Source: Amycolatopsis sp. NBRC 101858 (GTDB lineage Bacteria > Actinomycetota > Actinomycetes > Mycobacteriales > Pseudonocardiaceae). From it: a stretch of DNA of 64,000 bases. The notes beneath the pieces were generated by a model. The model did not search any database. It saw only the letters and a list, made by a program, of their open reading frames with translations, and was not told the origin of the DNA. The stretch is from assembly GCF_030269325.1 (NCBI RefSeq), contig NZ_BSTD01000003.1, forward strand, positions 1 through 64,000, given 5' to 3'. The first letter of the stretch is position 1, and each line of letters begins with the position of its first letter. The translations under genes and the position numbers were made by a program. Positions 31,913-41,304 of this stretch are shown one piece after another.

Positions 31913-33196
31913 ATGAGACTGCGCCGCACCCTGCCCTTGATCGCCGGGCTGGCCCTGCTGGCCGGCTGCGCGCCCACCCAGTCCGCGCCCGCCGGCTCCG
32001 GCGGGGACGAGAAGACCGGCACCGTCCGCGTCTGGCTGTTCGACGAGGCCAACCGCGCGCCGAAGGAGGCCGCGGTCAAGGACGCCATCGCCGAATTCAA
32101 GGCGGCGCACCAGGGCGTCGAGGTCGACGTCCAGTGGGTGCCGGTCGAAGGCCGCGCCGACAAGTTCTCCGGGGCCTTCACCGACCCGGCGAGCGCGCCG
32201 GACGCCGCCGAGTTCGGCAACACCGACGTCTCCAGCTACGCCGCCACCGGCGCGCTCGCCGACCTGACCGGCGACCTGGCGTCGTGGAGCGAGGGCAAGG
32301 ACCTCATCCCGACCGTGCTGGACACCGCCAAGTCCGGCGGCAAGACCTACGGCCTGCCCTGGTACACCGGCATCCGCGCGCTGTACTACCGCACCGACGT
32401 CTTCACCGAGCTGGGCCTCAAGCCGCCTGCGACGCTCTCGGAGCTGACCGAGGACGCCCGGAAGATCCGCGCCGCCAAGCCGGACCTCTACGGCATCTCG
32501 GTCGGCGGCAAGTACACCTACGCGATGCTGCCCTTCCTCTGGGCCAACGGCGGCGAGCTGGCGCAGGAGGAAGGCGGCAAGTGGAAGTCGTCGGTCACCG
32601 GTGACCAGGCCAAGGCCGGCGTGACGCAGTACGCGACCCTGCTCAAGGACGACATCTGCCCGCCCGCGCAGTGCGCGAACCTGACCGGCACGCAGAGCGT
32701 CACGGCCTTCGCCGGCGGCAAGGCCGGGATGACCATCGGCGGCGACTTCAACCGCAAGGCCGTCGAACAGGGCGCGGTGAAGGGCAAGTACGCCGTCGTG
32801 CCGATCCCGGGCACGGCCGCGGGCAGCGTCGCCCCCGCGTTCGCCGGCGGCAACCTCCTCGGCGTCTTCAACGCCAGCAAGCGCCGGGGCCTGGCGCTGG
32901 AGTTCATCGAACTGCTCGGTGGCGCGAAGTACCAGGAGAAGATGTACACCGCGATGGGGAACCTGCCGACGCTGAGCAGCGTGCAGCAGAAGCTCGCGGC
33001 GAACGACCCGTTCCTCAAGCCGTTCGTCGACACGCTCAAGGCGGGCACCAAGTTCGTCCCCGCGACCCCGGCGTGGTCGAAGATCGACAGCCAGAACGTG
33101 CTGCCGACGGCCGTCCAGCAGATCGCGACCGGCGGCAAGGACCCGGCCGCCGCGCTGACCGACGCGGCCGCGGCGATGGACAAGGCCTTCGGGTAG
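31913..33196 (+). CDS. dasA: Sugar ABC transporter substrate-binding lipoprotein (DasA-like)
   Basis: The 427-residue precursor has a type II signal with lipobox LLAGC (Cys19), so it is anchored outside the membrane. It is a family 1 extracellular sugar-binding protein (RVWLFDEANR, YGLPWYTGIRALYYRTDVF). Gene order with two permeases and a GH20 hexosaminidase reproduces Streptomyces dasABC-dasD, whose binding protein takes up N,N'-diacetylchitobiose; the symbol rests on this synteny plus the upstream dre site. GGAGG is 8 nt before the ATG, 31 nt after the lactonase. No ATPase gene is present, consistent with a shared MsiK-type ATPase elsewhere. Confidence 0.82.
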   Translation: MRLRRTLPLIAGLALLAGCAPTQSAPAGSGGDEKTGTVRVWLFDEANRAPKEAAVKDAIAEFKAAHQGVEVDVQWVPVEGRADKFSGAFTDPASAPDAAEFGNTDVSSYAATGALADLTGDLASWSEGKDLIPTVLDTAKSGGKTYGLPWYTGIRALYYRTDVFTELGLKPPATLSELTEDARKIRAAKPDLYGISVGGKYTYAMLPFLWANGGELAQEEGGKWKSSVTGDQAKAGVTQYATLLKDDICPPAQCANLTGTQSVTAFAGGKAGMTIGGDFNRKAVEQGAVKGKYAVVPIPGTAAGSVAPAFAGGNLLGVFNASKRRGLALEFIELLGGAKYQEKMYTAMGNLPTLSSVQQKLAANDPFLKPFVDTLKAGTKFVPATPAWSKIDSQNVLPTAVQQIATGGKDPAAALTDAAAAMDKAFG

Positions 33197-34143
33197 TGGT
33201 GACCGTCCAGGAAGCCCCTTCCGTCTCGGCTCCCGCGCGGAAGCCGAGACGGAAGGGGGACGGCCGGGCCGCCGCGCTCTACCTCGCCCCGGCGGGCATC
33301 CTGCTCGCGGCGATGCTGGCCTACCCGATCTACCAGCTGGTCCTCATTTCGTTCTACGACTACGGCCAGCCGCAGGCCACGGGCAACGCGCCGCTGGTGT
33401 TCCTCGGCTTCGCGAACTACACCGACTTGCTGTCCCAGGCGCAGTTCTGGACCGTGCTCGGCAAGACGGTCGGGTTCGCCGCGGCCTGCGTCGCCGGTTC
33501 ACTCCTCGTCGGCACCGGCCTCGCCGTGCTGGCGAGCCGCGTGCGGTCCCTCCCCCGGACGCTGCTGTTCCTCGCCGCGCTCGGCGCGTGGTCGACGCCG
33601 GCGATCGCGGGCTCCTACGTCTGGCTGTTCCTCTTCGACACCGACTTCGGCCTGGTCAACGAGGTGCTCTCGGGGATCGGCCTGCCGTTCGAGCACCACT
33701 CGTGGACCTTCGGCACGGTCGGCGCGTTCGGGCTGGTCGCCGCCGAGGTGATCTGGTGCTCGTTCCCGTTCGTGCTGGTCACGATGTACGCCGGGATCAA
33801 GGGCGTCCCCGACGAGGTGCTCGAGGCCGCGTCGCTCGACGGCGCGTCGGTGTGGCGCACCAGCTGGTCGATCGTGCTGCCGATGGTGCGGCCGCTGCTG
33901 ATGATCGCGACCGTCCAGTCGATCATTTGGGACTTCAAGGTGTTCACGCAGATCTACGTGATGACCAACGGCGGCGGCGTCGCCGGCCGCAACCTGGTCC
34001 TCAACGTCTACGCGTACCAACAGGCCTTCGCCGGGCAGGAGTACGGCCTCGGCTCGGCGATCGGAGTCGTCATGACGCTGTTGCTGCTGTCGATCACCGG
34101 GCTGTACGTCCGGTCGCAGCGCCGGAGCGCGGCATGGCTGTAG
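33196..34143 (+). CDS. dasB: ABC transporter permease (DasB-like)
   Basis: A 315-residue MalF-type inner-membrane permease with six hydrophobic helices after a basic N-terminus (ARKPRRKGDGR). The cytoplasmic EAA loop reads LEAASLDGASVWRTSW, the contact site for the ATPase. A GTG overlaps the dasA stop (TAGTG), and a second GTG is the next codon; either may be used. It overlaps dasC by 10 nt. With DasA and DasC it should form the chito-oligosaccharide importer. Confidence 0.85.
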   Translation: MVTVQEAPSVSAPARKPRRKGDGRAAALYLAPAGILLAAMLAYPIYQLVLISFYDYGQPQATGNAPLVFLGFANYTDLLSQAQFWTVLGKTVGFAAACVAGSLLVGTGLAVLASRVRSLPRTLLFLAALGAWSTPAIAGSYVWLFLFDTDFGLVNEVLSGIGLPFEHHSWTFGTVGAFGLVAAEVIWCSFPFVLVTMYAGIKGVPDEVLEAASLDGASVWRTSWSIVLPMVRPLLMIATVQSIIWDFKVFTQIYVMTNGGGVAGRNLVLNVYAYQQAFAGQEYGLGSAIGVVMTLLLLSITGLYVRSQRRSAAWL

Positions 34144-34988
34144 CCGTTCGACGCCCCGGGCGGCTCGTCGCCGAAGTCATCACCGTGATCATCGCCGGCA
34201 TCGTCGCGTTCCCGCTGTACTGGATGCTGCTCTCGGCGTTCAAGCCGCCGGGCGAGATCCAGTCGGCGAACCCGAAGCCGTGGACGTTCGCCCCGTCGTT
34301 CGACAGCTTCTCCCGGGTGCTCACGGTGTCCGGCTTCGGGCGGTTCTTCGTGAACAGCCTGGTGGTCGCGCTGGTCGTCGTGGTGCTGTCGCTGCTGCTG
34401 TCGTTCCTCTCGGCGGTCGCCCTGACGCGGTTCTCGTTCAAGGGCCGGACCGTGCTGCTGGTGATGATCCTGGTCGCGCAGATGGTGCCGGTGGAGGCGC
34501 TGACCATCCCGCTGTTCTTCCTGATGCGCCAGATCGGCGGCGTCGCGCCGGCGTTCGGGCTCAACGAACTCGGCTCGCTGGTGCTGGTGCACCTGGCGTT
34601 CAGCCTGCCGTTCGCGATCTGGATGCTGCGCGGGTTCGTCGCCGCAGTGCCGGTGGAGCTCGAAGAGGCGGCGAAGCTCGATGGCGCGTCGCGCATGCGG
34701 TTCACCTGGCAGATCCTGTTCCCCCTGGTGGCGCCGGGACTGGTCGCGGTGAGCGTGCTCGCGTTCATCCACGCCTGGAACGACTTCCTCTTCGCCAAGA
34801 CGTTCATCATCTCCAAGACCGAGAACCAGACGCTGCCGCAGGCGATCCTGGTGTTCTTCAAGCCGGAGGACACCGACTGGGGCGCGGTCATGGCGTCCTC
34901 GACGCTGATGACGATCCCGGTCCTGGTGTTCTTCGTCCTCGTGCAACGACGGCTGGTGTCCGGGATGGCCGGCGCCGTGAAGGGCTGA
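34134..34988 (+). CDS. dasC: ABC transporter permease (DasC-like)
   Basis: A 284-residue MalG-type permease with six membrane helices and the EAA loop LEEAAKLDGASRMRFTW, followed by AWNDFLFAKTFI, which is typical of sugar importers. It begins within the last codons of dasB (10-nt overlap), so expression is tightly linked. It is followed by the hexosaminidase gene after one base. Confidence 0.86.
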   Translation: MAVAVRRPGRLVAEVITVIIAGIVAFPLYWMLLSAFKPPGEIQSANPKPWTFAPSFDSFSRVLTVSGFGRFFVNSLVVALVVVVLSLLLSFLSAVALTRFSFKGRTVLLVMILVAQMVPVEALTIPLFFLMRQIGGVAPAFGLNELGSLVLVHLAFSLPFAIWMLRGFVAAVPVELEEAAKLDGASRMRFTWQILFPLVAPGLVAVSVLAFIHAWNDFLFAKTFIISKTENQTLPQAILVFFKPEDTDWGAVMASSTLMTIPVLVFFVLVQRRLVSGMAGAVKG

Positions 34989-34989
34989 C

Positions 34990-36357
34990 ATGTCTTTTGC
35001 CACCTTGCTCCCCCGTCCGGTCTCGGTGACGCCCGCGCCGGGTTCGTGCCCGTGGCCGTCCACTGTGGACGTCCGGTCGGCGGCGCTGCCGGCCGAGGGC
35101 TACCGGCTGGAGATCTCGCCGTCCGGCGTCGTGCTGCACTGCGGTGACGCCGCCGGCGAGTTCTACGGGCGGCAGACGTTGCGGCAGCTCGCGGGCCCTT
35201 CCGCGTTCCGCGCGGTTCCCCTCGACGCGCTTGCGCTGCCGTGCGGTGTGGTGGAAGACCACCCGCGGTTCGGCTGGCGCGGCTGCCTGCTCGACGTCGC
35301 CCGGCACTTCCGGACCAAGGCGGAGGTGCTGCGGTTCGTCGACCTGCTGGCCGCGCACAAGCTGAACGTGCTCAACCTGCACCTGACCGACGACCAGGGC
35401 TGGCGCTTCGAGGTCCCCGCGTTCCCGCGGCTGACTTCGGTCGGGGGCTGGCGGCCGTCGTCGATGGTGGGCAGCGGGGGCGAGCAGGACGGGCGGCCGC
35501 ACGGCGGCTTCTACACCGGCGACGACCTGCGGGAGATCGTGGCCTACGCGTCGGTGCGCGCGATCACCGTGGTGCCGGAGATCGACATCCCCGGCCACGC
35601 CCGGGCGGCGCTGGCGGCCTACCCGTCGCTGGGGACTTCGTCGTCGTATGAGATCTGGACCGCCTGGGGCATCAGCACTTCGCTGCTCGATCCCTCGGAG
35701 TCCACTTTGGACTTCTTCCGGCGTGTGTTCGACCACCTGCTGGAGATCTTCCCGTCGAAGGTGATCGCGCTGGGCGGCGACGAGACGCCGGGCGCGACCG
35801 ACGAGCACCGCGGGTTCGTCCGGCAGCTGGCCGAGCACCTGGTGTCCCGCGGCCGCACGCCGATGGGCTGGGACGAGGTCCTCGACATCCCCGGCCTGCC
35901 CCCGATGGTGATCGGCTCGTGGCAGAACGAGACCGCCGGTCAGCAGGCGGCTTCGGCGGGCCACGACGTCGTGATGTGCCCGGAGCAGCACGTGTACCTG
36001 GACCACCGGCAGGCCGACCACCCGGACGAGCCGATCCCGGTCGGCATGGTCCACACGCTGGAGGACGTCTACGCGTACGAGCCCGCGCTGACCGGGCCAC
36101 GGCTGCGCGGTGTCCAGGCGCAGGTGTGGAGCGAGCACCTGGACACCGTGCGGCGGGTGGACTACATGGCGTTCCCCCGGTTGTCGGCGTTCGCGGAGGT
36201 GGCGTGGAGCAGCGGCGAGCGCGACTACGCGGAGTTCCTGCCGCGGCTGCGGGACCACCACCTGCCCCGGCTGGACGCGCTGGGTGTCGAGTACCGGCCG
36301 CTGGACGGGCCGCACCCGTGGCAGACCCGGCCGGGCGTCCCCGGCCGGCCCCGCTGA
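34990..36357 (+). CDS. dasD: GH20 beta-N-acetylhexosaminidase (DasD-like)
   Basis: The 455-residue enzyme cleaves terminal GlcNAc from chito-oligosaccharides by substrate-assisted catalysis. It has the GH20b small domain (about 20-90), then the barrel with HLTDDQGWRFEVP (131-143), VVPEIDIPGHARA (194-206) and the catalytic Asp-Glu pair in LGGDETPG (Asp264, Glu265), plus WQNETAGQQ and QVWSEH. There is no signal peptide, so it should act in the cytoplasm on imported sugar. It starts one base after dasC, as in the Streptomyces das cluster. It also contains one copy of the TCCACTGTGGA palindrome. Confidence 0.9.
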   Translation: MSFATLLPRPVSVTPAPGSCPWPSTVDVRSAALPAEGYRLEISPSGVVLHCGDAAGEFYGRQTLRQLAGPSAFRAVPLDALALPCGVVEDHPRFGWRGCLLDVARHFRTKAEVLRFVDLLAAHKLNVLNLHLTDDQGWRFEVPAFPRLTSVGGWRPSSMVGSGGEQDGRPHGGFYTGDDLREIVAYASVRAITVVPEIDIPGHARAALAAYPSLGTSSSYEIWTAWGISTSLLDPSESTLDFFRRVFDHLLEIFPSKVIALGGDETPGATDEHRGFVRQLAEHLVSRGRTPMGWDEVLDIPGLPPMVIGSWQNETAGQQAASAGHDVVMCPEQHVYLDHRQADHPDEPIPVGMVHTLEDVYAYEPALTGPRLRGVQAQVWSEHLDTVRRVDYMAFPRLSAFAEVAWSSGERDYAEFLPRLRDHHLPRLDALGVEYRPLDGPHPWQTRPGVPGRPR

Positions 36358-36554
36358 TCACACGGTCCAAGCAAAAGAAATCCTTCTCCGCCCGCATTCG
36401 ATCAATTTCGGATATCGTCGGTTTCAAACCAACGTGCACGCTTCCGAAATTACGCCATAAGCGTGACTCGGAACGAAGACCGTAACCTCGTACATCGACC
36501 CACCGACTATCGGACCCGGAACACTCTCGTTCCTTGTCCGAAAGGCGGCTCGTC

Positions 36555-38123
36555 ATGGCCGAACCAATCCCAGCAGAAGTGGTGATCACTCAGGAATCGC
36601 GTAAACCGGAGGTCGACCCGACGCTCGGCATCGAGGTGAAGCCGGACAGACACGGCGAACCTCGCCACCGGCTCGTCACCATCGGCGACTCGTTGACGCA
36701 TGGCTTCCAGAGCGGATCGGTCTTCCACACCGACATCTCTTACCCGGCGATCATCGCCTACGAGCTGGGGTGGCTCGACTCGTTCCGCTACCCGACCTAC
36801 GACGGCTTCGGCGGCTTACCGTTGAACATCGAACTCCTGCTGCGAGAACTGGAGCAGTCGTGCGGCCGCTCCGTCGATTGGTGGGAAGCACCCCTCGCCC
36901 TCTTCCGAGCTCGCCAGTTCATGGGGGACGTCGAATCCTATTGGGAACGGGGCCCGGGTTCCGTGACGCCGCCGTTCCCGGCGATCAACCACAACTTGGC
37001 GATGTACGGCTGGGATCTCCGCGACGCGCTCTCGGTCACCGGAGCCGAGTGCGCAGCGAAGATCAAGGTGCCCAAGGACAACTTCTTCAAGCAGGCAGTG
37101 CAGAACTCCAGCGAGCGCGCCGCCCTGCGCGTCTATCCCATGGCAGTCGATGCGAATATGACGGTCTTCGACGCAGCCGTAGCCCTCGGCGCCGAGAACG
37201 GCGACGCCGAGGCCGGCATCGAAACTCTCATCGTCTTCCTGGGTGCCAACAACGTCCTGCCGAGCGTCGTGCAGCTCAAGGTCGCCTGGAGCGGAGACGA
37301 CTACGCGGACCCTGCCGCCAAGGGGGCCTACACCGTCTGGCGACCGAGCCACTTCGCCGCAGAACTCCGGGAAGTGGCCGAACAGGTCCGCCGGATCAAC
37401 GCCCGGCACGTCATCTGGTGCACCGTGCCCCACGTGACGATCGTGCCGCTGGCGCGCGGTGTCGGCGGCGGCAAGGTCGCCCTCGGCTCCCGCTACTTCC
37501 AGTACTACACCCGGCCGTGGATCACCGACGCACAGTTCAGCCCCACCCGCGACCCGCACCTGACGGCCGACGAGGCCCGTGCCGTCGACTGTGCCGTCGA
37601 CCAGTACAACGACGCCATCACCGACGTCGTACGAGAAGCCCGCGGCGACCAGGACCAGCCGCGGAACTGGTACCTCCTCGACGTCGCCGGAATCCTCGAT
37701 CGGCTGGCCCAGCGTCGCTACATCGACGACCCCCTCGCCCGCCCGTCGTGGTGGACGCCTCATCCGCTGCCTCCCCAGCTCGACGCCCTGACGCCCCAGC
37801 CAGACTCGCAGTTCATCAGCAGCGACGGCACCAGGCGGGACCGCGGCGGTCTCTTCTCCCTCGACGGCGTCCATCCCACCACTGTGGGCTACGGAATCCT
37901 CGCTCAGGAATTCATCAAGGTCATGCACCTCGCGGGCGTGGAGTTCCGCAACCCCGACAGCAGTTGCCGGCCGGGTACGCCGGCCGTCGACTTCGATCGC
38001 GTGATCCGCCGCGACACCCTGGTCACCACCCCGCCCGCGGTCATCGATTCCAGCCTGGGCATCGTGTCCTGGGCCGACGAGGCGCTCGACGTGGTACGCC
38101 GAACACTGACCTTCCATTTCTAG
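36555..38123 (+). CDS. SGNH/GDSL-type hydrolase, unassigned
   Basis: The 522-residue protein carries SGNH hydrolase blocks: VTIGDSLTHG (41-50, nucleophile Ser46), a block III-like VFLGANNVLPS and the C-terminal DGVHPTTVGYG with the Asp-X-X-His pair. Esterase or acylhydrolase activity is likely; the substrate is unknown. No signal peptide is visible. At over 500 residues it is about twice the usual SGNH length, with a long middle segment. The ATG at 36555 has AAAGGCGG upstream; a TTG seven codons earlier is less likely. The 197-nt region before it is AT-richer than its surroundings, and codon choice is slightly less biased than in its neighbours, which could mean later acquisition. Confidence 0.72.
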   Translation: MAEPIPAEVVITQESRKPEVDPTLGIEVKPDRHGEPRHRLVTIGDSLTHGFQSGSVFHTDISYPAIIAYELGWLDSFRYPTYDGFGGLPLNIELLLRELEQSCGRSVDWWEAPLALFRARQFMGDVESYWERGPGSVTPPFPAINHNLAMYGWDLRDALSVTGAECAAKIKVPKDNFFKQAVQNSSERAALRVYPMAVDANMTVFDAAVALGAENGDAEAGIETLIVFLGANNVLPSVVQLKVAWSGDDYADPAAKGAYTVWRPSHFAAELREVAEQVRRINARHVIWCTVPHVTIVPLARGVGGGKVALGSRYFQYYTRPWITDAQFSPTRDPHLTADEARAVDCAVDQYNDAITDVVREARGDQDQPRNWYLLDVAGILDRLAQRRYIDDPLARPSWWTPHPLPPQLDALTPQPDSQFISSDGTRRDRGGLFSLDGVHPTTVGYGILAQEFIKVMHLAGVEFRNPDSSCRPGTPAVDFDRVIRRDTLVTTPPAVIDSSLGIVSWADEALDVVRRTLTFHF

Positions 38124-38153
38124 TGTAAGAACGGGCTCCGGTGTCCCCGCTGA

Positions 38154-39908
38154 TCACGGCAGCAGCGTCACCTCGAACGAGCGCGTCGGGCCGGTGTTGC
38201 CCGCCGCGTCGATCGAGCGGTACTCGATGCGGTGGCTGCCGTAGCCCGCTGTGCGCGTCGCGAACGGGGACACCGTCAGCCCGCCCGAACCGAGGTTGCC
38301 GTACGCCAGGCCGTCGATCTCCGTGCCGCGCGGCGTGAACAGGTACGGCGCGTTCGGGTCCGTCGGCCAGCCGTAGTACTTGTGCCAGCCGTCGCCGTCC
38401 ACGCGGAACTCGGGCATGCCGTCGGACGGGGTCAGCTTCATCGTGAACGAGCCGTGGAAGACGTTGCCCTTCGCGGTGGGCAGCTCCGCCGTGGTCGTCG
38501 GGCCCGCCGCGTCGACCGTCCAGGTCAGCGTGGTGCCGCCGGTGGTCGCCGTGAGCCGGTGCGTCCCGCGGGACTCGTCGAGCGCGAAGTCGGAGCCGGT
38601 GCCGGCCGGTTTCCCGTCGAGGGCCCAGCGGACCTGCGGGACCGACCCGGTCGGCTCCCCGGTTTCGACGTAGACGACGTCGTGGCCGCCGACAGGCAGC
38701 GCGGTAGGCGTTGACGCCACCACCGCCGGGCCGCCGGCGGGCGGAGTCGTTACCGCCGTGTCGACGGTCCACGTGCGGGTCGCGGTCGGCCGCACGGCCG
38801 GGTCGCGGACGAACGGCGTCGGATCGGTCACCGTCGCGATCAGCGTGTGCTTCCCCGGCTTCACGTGCGCCTGGCGGAGGTCAAGCGCGTCGGAACCGCG
38901 CAGCTTGACGCCGTCGAGGGTCCACGCGACGTCGAGGCGGTGGCTCACCGGGCGCATCGGCCGCACCCACACGACGCGGTCGGCGCCGATCGTCCCGGCC
39001 GGCGTGTCGCCGCTGATCAGCGGGACCTTCCCCGAGATCCGCTGCGTCATCCGTTCGCGGCCGACCTGGTCGAAGGCGTAGCCGAGGGTCTTCATCATCG
39101 AGTGCCGGCTCGGCCGCCAGACGCCGGTCTGGGTGTAGAGCCCGCCTTCGAAACGGCCGATCGTGCCGCCGGACTCACTGGGCTCGCCGAGCCAGCGGTA
39201 CCACTTCGCGTGCTGGTCGCGCATCTGCCGCGTGGTCAGCAGGGTGTGGTGGATCGAGTCGGGCTCGCCGCCTTCGTACGCGCCGCCCGGGACGTTGCGG
39301 GCGTAGTAGTCGTACTCGTCGTCGAGGCCGCCGAGCGAATGGCCCAGCTCGTGCGGCGAGATCAGGGCGGAAAGCGCGTTCCCGCCGGACGCCGTCGCGT
39401 AGGTGCCGCCCGCGCCGCCGTAGGTGCCGCTGTTGGCGAGGGCGAGGATCTGCCGGTTGGCGCGGGTCGTGCCGGGCACGAGGTCGGCGTACCGCTGGGC
39501 CGCGTCGTCGTCGACGGTCAGGAGGCGCTGGACGCTTTGCGCGTTGCAGCCGCCCCAGAACCCCATGTTCAGCGGCGTGTCCTTCTGCGGCGCGTCGAGC
39601 GAGGAGTCACAGTCCACACCGGACTCGGGCGAGGCGATCGACACGGCGTAGACGTTGAAGTAGCTGCGGTAGGACTTGAACGGCTCGAGCGACCACAGGG
39701 TGCTGACGTGCCGCTGGACGTCGGCGAAGAACTTGGGCTGTTCGGCGGCGGTGTAGCCGTCCCCGAGGACGACGAGGTTGAACCGCTGGGCCACCGGTCC
39801 GGTGACTTGGACGTCGGTGACGGTGGCGGCGGGCTCTTCGGCTTGTGCGGGTGTGGCGACCCCGGCGGTGATCAGCAGCGCTGCGACTAATCCGGCCCAT
39901 TTCGACAT
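38154..39908 (-). CDS. Secreted M64-family metallopeptidase (IgA peptidase M64)
   Basis: The 584-residue precursor has a Sec signal ending ATPAQA near residue 23. The catalytic domain shows HELGHSLGGLDDEY (186-199), the extended zinc motif of family M64, preceded by FNLVVLGDGYT typical of the group. The C-terminal half (about 300-584) consists of Ig-like or bacterial-adhesin-like beta repeats, each with a WTVD strand, suggesting surface or substrate attachment. The family includes IgA proteases, but in soil actinobacteria the target is unknown. A -10-like TAGACC lies 6 nt before the ATG, so it may be leaderless. Confidence 0.86.
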   Translation of the reverse strand: MSKWAGLVAALLITAGVATPAQAEEPAATVTDVQVTGPVAQRFNLVVLGDGYTAAEQPKFFADVQRHVSTLWSLEPFKSYRSYFNVYAVSIASPESGVDCDSSLDAPQKDTPLNMGFWGGCNAQSVQRLLTVDDDAAQRYADLVPGTTRANRQILALANSGTYGGAGGTYATASGGNALSALISPHELGHSLGGLDDEYDYYARNVPGGAYEGGEPDSIHHTLLTTRQMRDQHAKWYRWLGEPSESGGTIGRFEGGLYTQTGVWRPSRHSMMKTLGYAFDQVGRERMTQRISGKVPLISGDTPAGTIGADRVVWVRPMRPVSHRLDVAWTLDGVKLRGSDALDLRQAHVKPGKHTLIATVTDPTPFVRDPAVRPTATRTWTVDTAVTTPPAGGPAVVASTPTALPVGGHDVVYVETGEPTGSVPQVRWALDGKPAGTGSDFALDESRGTHRLTATTGGTTLTWTVDAAGPTTTAELPTAKGNVFHGSFTMKLTPSDGMPEFRVDGDGWHKYYGWPTDPNAPYLFTPRGTEIDGLAYGNLGSGGLTVSPFATRTAGYGSHRIEYRSIDAAGNTGPTRSFEVTLLP

Positions 39909-39959
39909 GGTCCCGGTCTAGCGCACCCGAAAAGCGGCCGGAACCGCCGGAAGTCGGGC

Positions 39960-40631
39960 TATCCTGCCGAAATGGGGAATCGAGGGGGAATCCTGCTGTC
40001 GATCGGTGCGCTGGCGGTGGTGACGGCGTGCTCGACGCCGGCCCCGGTCGCGCAGTCCACGACCACCACGGCGACTTCGGCTTCGGCTTCGGCCAAGCCG
40101 CCGACGACCGGGCCGTCGTCGGACGCGCCCGCACTGGGCCCGGGTCCGGGCTCGCAGCCGCCGACGACACCGCAGCCACCGCCGCCGCACTCACCGGCCA
40201 AGGTGACCTCGGCCTGCCCGTTCCTGGGCGTGACCGAGTCGAGCGCCACGATGGGCGTCGTCCTGGACGCCTACGCGGTCGAAGAGGCGAAGACCACCCA
40301 GTACGACGCCACGACCTACCACTGCAACTACGCCAGCCGGACGGGCGGCCGGCAGCTGCTCGACCTGTTCGTCACCGTCGTCCCGGGCACCGGGCAGGTC
40401 TCCTCCCTGGTCACCGACTGGACCAAGGACTGCAAGGGCCCGGCGAAACCGATCGGCGGAGTGGCCGGCACCACCCGCACCTGCTCGATGGACGACAGCA
40501 ACTCGGGCGACGTCCTGGTGCTGGTGGTGAAGAAGTCCCACGGCCAGACCCGACTGGCCGAGCTCTACATCCGCCCCTTCGCGGACAAGGTCTACACCAC
40601 ATTGGCGCAGCTCCTGACCGACCGGCTGTAA
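39960..40631 (+). CDS. DUF3558 lipoprotein
   Basis: The coding part begins at ATG 39972 and gives 219 residues; the listed start includes the -10 box TATCCT (39960-39965), six bases before the ATG, without a Shine-Dalgarno sequence, pointing to a leaderless mRNA. A type II signal ends in VVTAC (Cys20). A Thr/Ser/Pro-rich linker of about 55 residues, probably spanning the cell wall, leads to the DUF3558 domain with conserved cysteines (SACPFLG, YHCNYA, KDCKG, RTCSM). DUF3558 proteins are frequent in Pseudonocardiaceae and unassigned. It is convergent with the response regulator gene, with four bases between stops. Confidence 0.85.
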   Translation, partial: YPAEMGNRGGILLSIGALAVVTACSTPAPVAQSTTTTATSASASAKPPTTGPSSDAPALGPGPGSQPPTTPQPPPPHSPAKVTSACPFLGVTESSATMGVVLDAYAVEEAKTTQYDATTYHCNYASRTGGRQLLDLFVTVVPGTGQVSSLVTDWTKDCKGPAKPIGGVAGTTRTCSMDDSNSGDVLVLVVKKSHGQTRLAELYIRPFADKVYTTLAQLLTDRL

Positions 40632-40635
40632 GTCG

Positions 40636-41304
40636 TTATACGCGAGTGAGCCGGTACCAGACCTCGGGCCGGCCGACCTGGCCGTAGTGCGGCTCGCGGT
40701 GTGCTATTCCGTTGTCCGCCAAGTACTCCAGGTACCGCCGCGCCGTCACGCGGGACGCCCCGATCGCGCTCGCCGCCGCTCCTGCCGACAGGCCTTCGGC
40801 GGCTCCGGACAACGCGTCCGTGATCGCTTCCAGGGTCTGGACGCTCATCCCCTTCGGCAGCGGGGGCTGTTCCGTCGTGCGCAGCGCGCCGAGAGCGCGG
40901 TCGATCTCGGCCTGGCCGGTCACCTCGCCCGACGCGTCGCGGAACTCCCGGTAGCGCTCCAGCTTTTCGCGCAGGGTGGCGAACGTGAACGGCTTCAGCA
41001 GGTACTGCACCACCCCCACCGACACCGCGGCCTTCACCAGGCCGAGGTCGCGCGCCGACGTCACCGCGATGACGTCGATCGGCAGGCCGGCCGCGCGCAA
41101 GGAGCGGCACACCGCCAGCCCATGGGTGTCGGGCAGGTAGAAGTCCAGCAGCACCAGGTCGACCGGCTCGCGCTCGCAGAACCGCAGCGCGTCGCCGCCG
41201 GAATGCACGACGCCGGCCACCGAAAACCCGGACAGCCGCTCGACGTACACGCGGTGCGCCTCGGCGGCCACCGGCTCGTCCTCCACCACCAGGACCCGGA
41301 TCAC
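40636..41304 (-). CDS. CitB/DcuR-type response regulator
   Basis: The 222-residue protein has a receiver domain with the acidic pocket (VVEDE, residues 6-10), phospho-acceptor Asp54 in LLDFYLPD and a lysine in LLKPF, followed by a C-terminal HTH (AGAAASAIGASRVTARRYLEYL). This layout matches the CitB/DctR/DcuR group controlling dicarboxylate and citrate uptake. The GTG start overlaps the kinase stop (GTGA). The likely target is the promoter of the divergent dctA gene. Confidence 0.92.
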   Translation of the reverse strand: MIRVLVVEDEPVAAEAHRVYVERLSGFSVAGVVHSGGDALRFCEREPVDLVLLDFYLPDTHGLAVCRSLRAAGLPIDVIAVTSARDLGLVKAAVSVGVVQYLLKPFTFATLREKLERYREFRDASGEVTGQAEIDRALGALRTTEQPPLPKGMSVQTLEAITDALSGAAEGLSAGAAASAIGASRVTARRYLEYLADNGIAHREPHYGQVGRPEVWYRLTRV

